Positions 6,439 through 6,953 of a stretch of 6,953 nucleotides of DNA are shown piece after piece. Each line of letters starts with the position of its first letter. Positions within the stretch are counted from its first letter, which is position 1. The DNA comes from Anaerolineaceae bacterium (GTDB taxonomy: Bacteria > Chloroflexota > Anaerolineae > Anaerolineales > Villigracilaceae): contig BQMV01000368.1 of NCBI GenBank assembly GCA_022181005.1, positions 1 to 6,953 of the forward strand, written 5' to 3'. A model generated the notes under the pieces. It was not told the DNA's origin and did no database searches. It saw only the letters and a program-made list of their open reading frames with translations. The position numbers were made by a program, and so were the translations under genes.

Positions 6439-6500
6439 CCGTGCGATGCCCAGAAGGATTGGAGGTTGAGGATGATGGATTGGAAGGAGGATTTTGGCAT
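6439..6500 (-). pseudogene. 5' fragment of a second glyQS
   Basis: The minus strand opens with an ATG at 6500-6498 and reads MPKSSFQSIILNLQSFWASH, against MPSTFQSIILNLQSFWASH in the intact gene. From the fifth codon of the real gene the DNA is identical for 47 bases (6439-6485 versus 5130-5176). Beyond 6439 homology stops abruptly at the luxR remnant; the frame runs on through unrelated codons to a TAG at about 6371-6373. The first codons overlap a TTTTGGA-type repeat, so the start codon may be ancestral or may come from that repeat. A TATAAT lies 75 bases upstream (6575-6580). Confidence 0.85.
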
Positions 6501-6527
6501 TTTGGATTCACGGTTTTGGATTTTGGA
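6500..6527. repeat. Heptamer tandem repeat (TTTTGGA)
   Basis: In 7-base phase the region holds TTTTGGA at 6500, 6514 and 6521, with a diverged unit TTCACGG at 6507 and a related TTCGGTG at 6528. A further TTTTGGC sits at 6492, one base out of phase. It lies directly upstream of and across the start of the glyQS fragment. Confidence 0.7.
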
Positions 6528-6533
6528 TTCGGT

Positions 6534-6564
6534 GGTTGAGTAGGACGAAGTCAGTATCGAAACC
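6534..6564. repeat. Imperfect palindromic element with GACGAAGTC centre
   Basis: GGTT at 6534-6537 pairs with AACC at 6561-6564, and the centre GAC-GAA-GTC (6544-6552) is a perfect 3-base-arm hairpin. Intervening pairing needs bulges. It resembles the GGTTGAGTAG...TATCGAAACC type of intergenic repeat seen in several genomes (familiarity only, not checked). Confidence 0.45.
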
Positions 6565-6574
6565 AGCGGAGGAA

Positions 6575-6580
6575 ATTATA
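6575..6580 (-). promoter_or_regulatory. Displaced -10-like element upstream of the glyQS fragment
   Basis: A perfect minus-strand TATAAT in a context that matches the real glyQS -10 region (6568-6583 versus 5221-5236). It lies 75 bases from the fragment's ATG, against 39 in the functional copy, the difference being filled by the TTTTGGA repeats and the palindrome. Any transcript would run into the truncated glyQS piece and toward the lipoprotein gene, so it could serve that gene. Confidence 0.4.
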
Positions 6581-6597
6581 ACTTGAAAGAAGAAAGA

Positions 6598-6629
6598 AAA
6601 GACGATGGGCGAGAGGGGCTGTCGTCTTT
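6598..6629 (-). terminator. Terminator-like hairpin
   Basis: AAAGACGA (6598-6605) and TCGTCTTT (6622-6629) are perfect 8-base arms around a 16-base loop. On the minus strand the hairpin is followed by a T-rich run (TCTTTCTTTC), as for an intrinsic terminator. No minus-strand gene ends just upstream within the window, and the hairpin appears homologous to the one at 5244-5290, so it may simply be a decayed copy. Confidence 0.4.
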
Positions 6630-6752
6630 GGATAAGCGGTTCGCGCGAGTGTGAAAGCGGATTGGGCTTCGATGGCCTTGGGATCTACACACTTGCTCAT
6701 CCAACATCAGCATTAGATTTCTCTCATAATCGTCTCAAAAAAACTCGGACAG

Positions 6753-6758
6753 TATAAT
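6753..6758 (+). promoter_or_regulatory. Candidate -10 element for the luxR-type gene
   Basis: A perfect TATAAT 44 bases before the ATG at 6803. The expected -35 position (about 6730-6735, TCGTCT) is poor. Predicted leader about 35-40 bases. Confidence 0.5.
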
Positions 6759-6787
6759 GAGCCTCATCAGAATCTGGTTTTGCCTGT

Positions 6788-6793
6788 AAGGAG
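6788..6793 (+). promoter_or_regulatory. Ribosome binding site of the luxR-type gene
   Basis: AAGGAG ends 9 bases before the ATG; a second purine-rich run, TAGGAG, ends at 6801. Together they fix the start at 6803. Confidence 0.7.
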
Positions 6794-6802
6794 AGTAGGA
6801 GT

Positions 6803-6953
6803 ATGGCTCACAACGTGTCTACCAATCTGACCGAACACGAACTTCGTGTTCTCCGATTAGTTGCTCATGGATTAACGAACAGACAAATTGCCAGCTTTCT
6901 TAAGATTAAGGAAAGAACTATTGAATTTCATTTGAGTCAGATATTTCAAAGGC
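6803..6953 (+). CDS. Single-domain LuxR/GerE-type HTH regulator, 5' part
   Basis: Fifty codons are visible before the window ends. The peptide starts MAHNVSTNLTEHELRVLRL and continues VAHGLTNRQIASFLKIKERT then IEFHLSQIFQR, the LuxR DNA-binding helix-turn-helix: LTExELxVLRLVAxGLxNxxIA, then a recognition helix xERTxxxHLxxIF. The domain starts within about 9 residues of the start codon, so there is no N-terminal receiver or ligand-binding domain: this is a stand-alone HTH or one with a C-terminal addition outside the window. By comparison with the remnant at 6393-6438, the next residues are probably LEVSSRTA or similar. It is transcribed away from the glyQS operon and has its own TATAAT and ribosome binding site. 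Targets and signal are unknown. Confidence 0.88.
   Translation, partial: MAHNVSTNLTEHELRVLRLVAHGLTNRQIASFLKIKERTIEFHLSQIFQR
6925..6953. repeat. 29-bp exact direct repeat, second copy (in the luxR-type gene)
   Basis: Identical to 6389-6417 (offset 536). It is cut by the end of the window, so the true length is unknown. The flanking upstream bases differ by small changes and a 2-base length difference. Confidence 0.95.

Larger units (their letters stand above)
6439..6953. repeat. Degenerate second copy of the glyQS-luxR intergenic segment
   Basis: Landmarks from 5130 onward recur here in the same order: glyQS codons 5-20 (5130-5176 and 6439-6485), GAGGnnATTATAACT around the -10 (5221-5236 and 6568-6583, 13 of 16 identical), the hairpin's left arm (5242-5256 and 6598-6612, 13 of 15), the TTCGATGG/ATCTACA block (5341-5374 and about 6657-6694), and luxR (6389-6417 and 6925-6953). 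The first copy spans 5130-6438 and includes the lipoprotein gene; this copy lacks it and continues past the window end. The matches are read by eye and the gaps are large, but collinearity of five blocks is hard to explain by chance. Confidence 0.7.

Noticed and set aside
6260..6469. Plus-strand open frame of 69 codons across the lipoprotein start and the luxR remnant
   Set aside because: It is out of frame for the HLSQIF part of the luxR remnant and its first part is antisense to the signal peptide; the pseudogene reading explains the LuxR-like residues better.
6630..6700. Possible tRNA or small RNA because of GGTTCGCGC near 6639
   Set aside because: No cloverleaf pairing, anticodon arm or acceptor stem could be built around it.

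Overview
The window looks like a chromosomal segment of a Chloroflexota bacterium, probably Anaerolineae. This is inferred from the fused alpha-beta glycyl-tRNA synthetase, the DnaG zinc finger of CFGxC form, a Pro/Thr-rich lipoprotein with a SUMF1-type domain, and the style of the intergenic repeats. No rRNA, tRNA, CRISPR array or transposase gene was seen.

Left part (1-5188, all minus strand): a housekeeping cluster read right to left as glyQS (fused glycyl-tRNA synthetase), dnaG (primase) and the first ~53 codons of rpoD (primary sigma factor), which leaves the window at base 1. The genes are 21 and about 28 bases apart and probably form one operon linking translation, replication and transcription initiation, the order known from many bacteria (glyQ-glyS-dnaG-rpoD). 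The glyQS reading frame carries three in-frame stretches that look like intergenic repeat DNA turned into protein: a palindrome in the alpha-beta linker, a larger inverted repeat in the early beta region, and a heptamer tandem repeat.

Middle (5189-6302): the glyQS leader (perfect TATAAT, heptamer repeats, a strong hairpin), then a minus-strand gene for a secreted lipoprotein with a formylglycine-generating-enzyme-like fold that lacks the catalytic cysteines.

Right part (6303-6953): about 500 bases without an intact gene, then the start of a plus-strand single-domain LuxR-type regulator that runs off the window. The gap is not empty. It holds a frameshifted 3' piece of a luxR-type gene joined directly to a 5' piece of glyQS (47 bases identical to the real gene, with a start codon and an upstream TATAAT), more heptamer repeats, palindromes and a terminator-like hairpin. 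The pieces from 6439 onward recur in the same order as those from 5130 onward: glyQS start, -10 element, hairpin, a TTCGATGG/GATCTACA block, luxR. The simplest reading is an old tandem duplication of a divergent glyQS/luxR intergenic region, with the lipoprotein gene lying in one copy only. This mosaic and the repeat-derived protein inserts are the most notable parts of the window.
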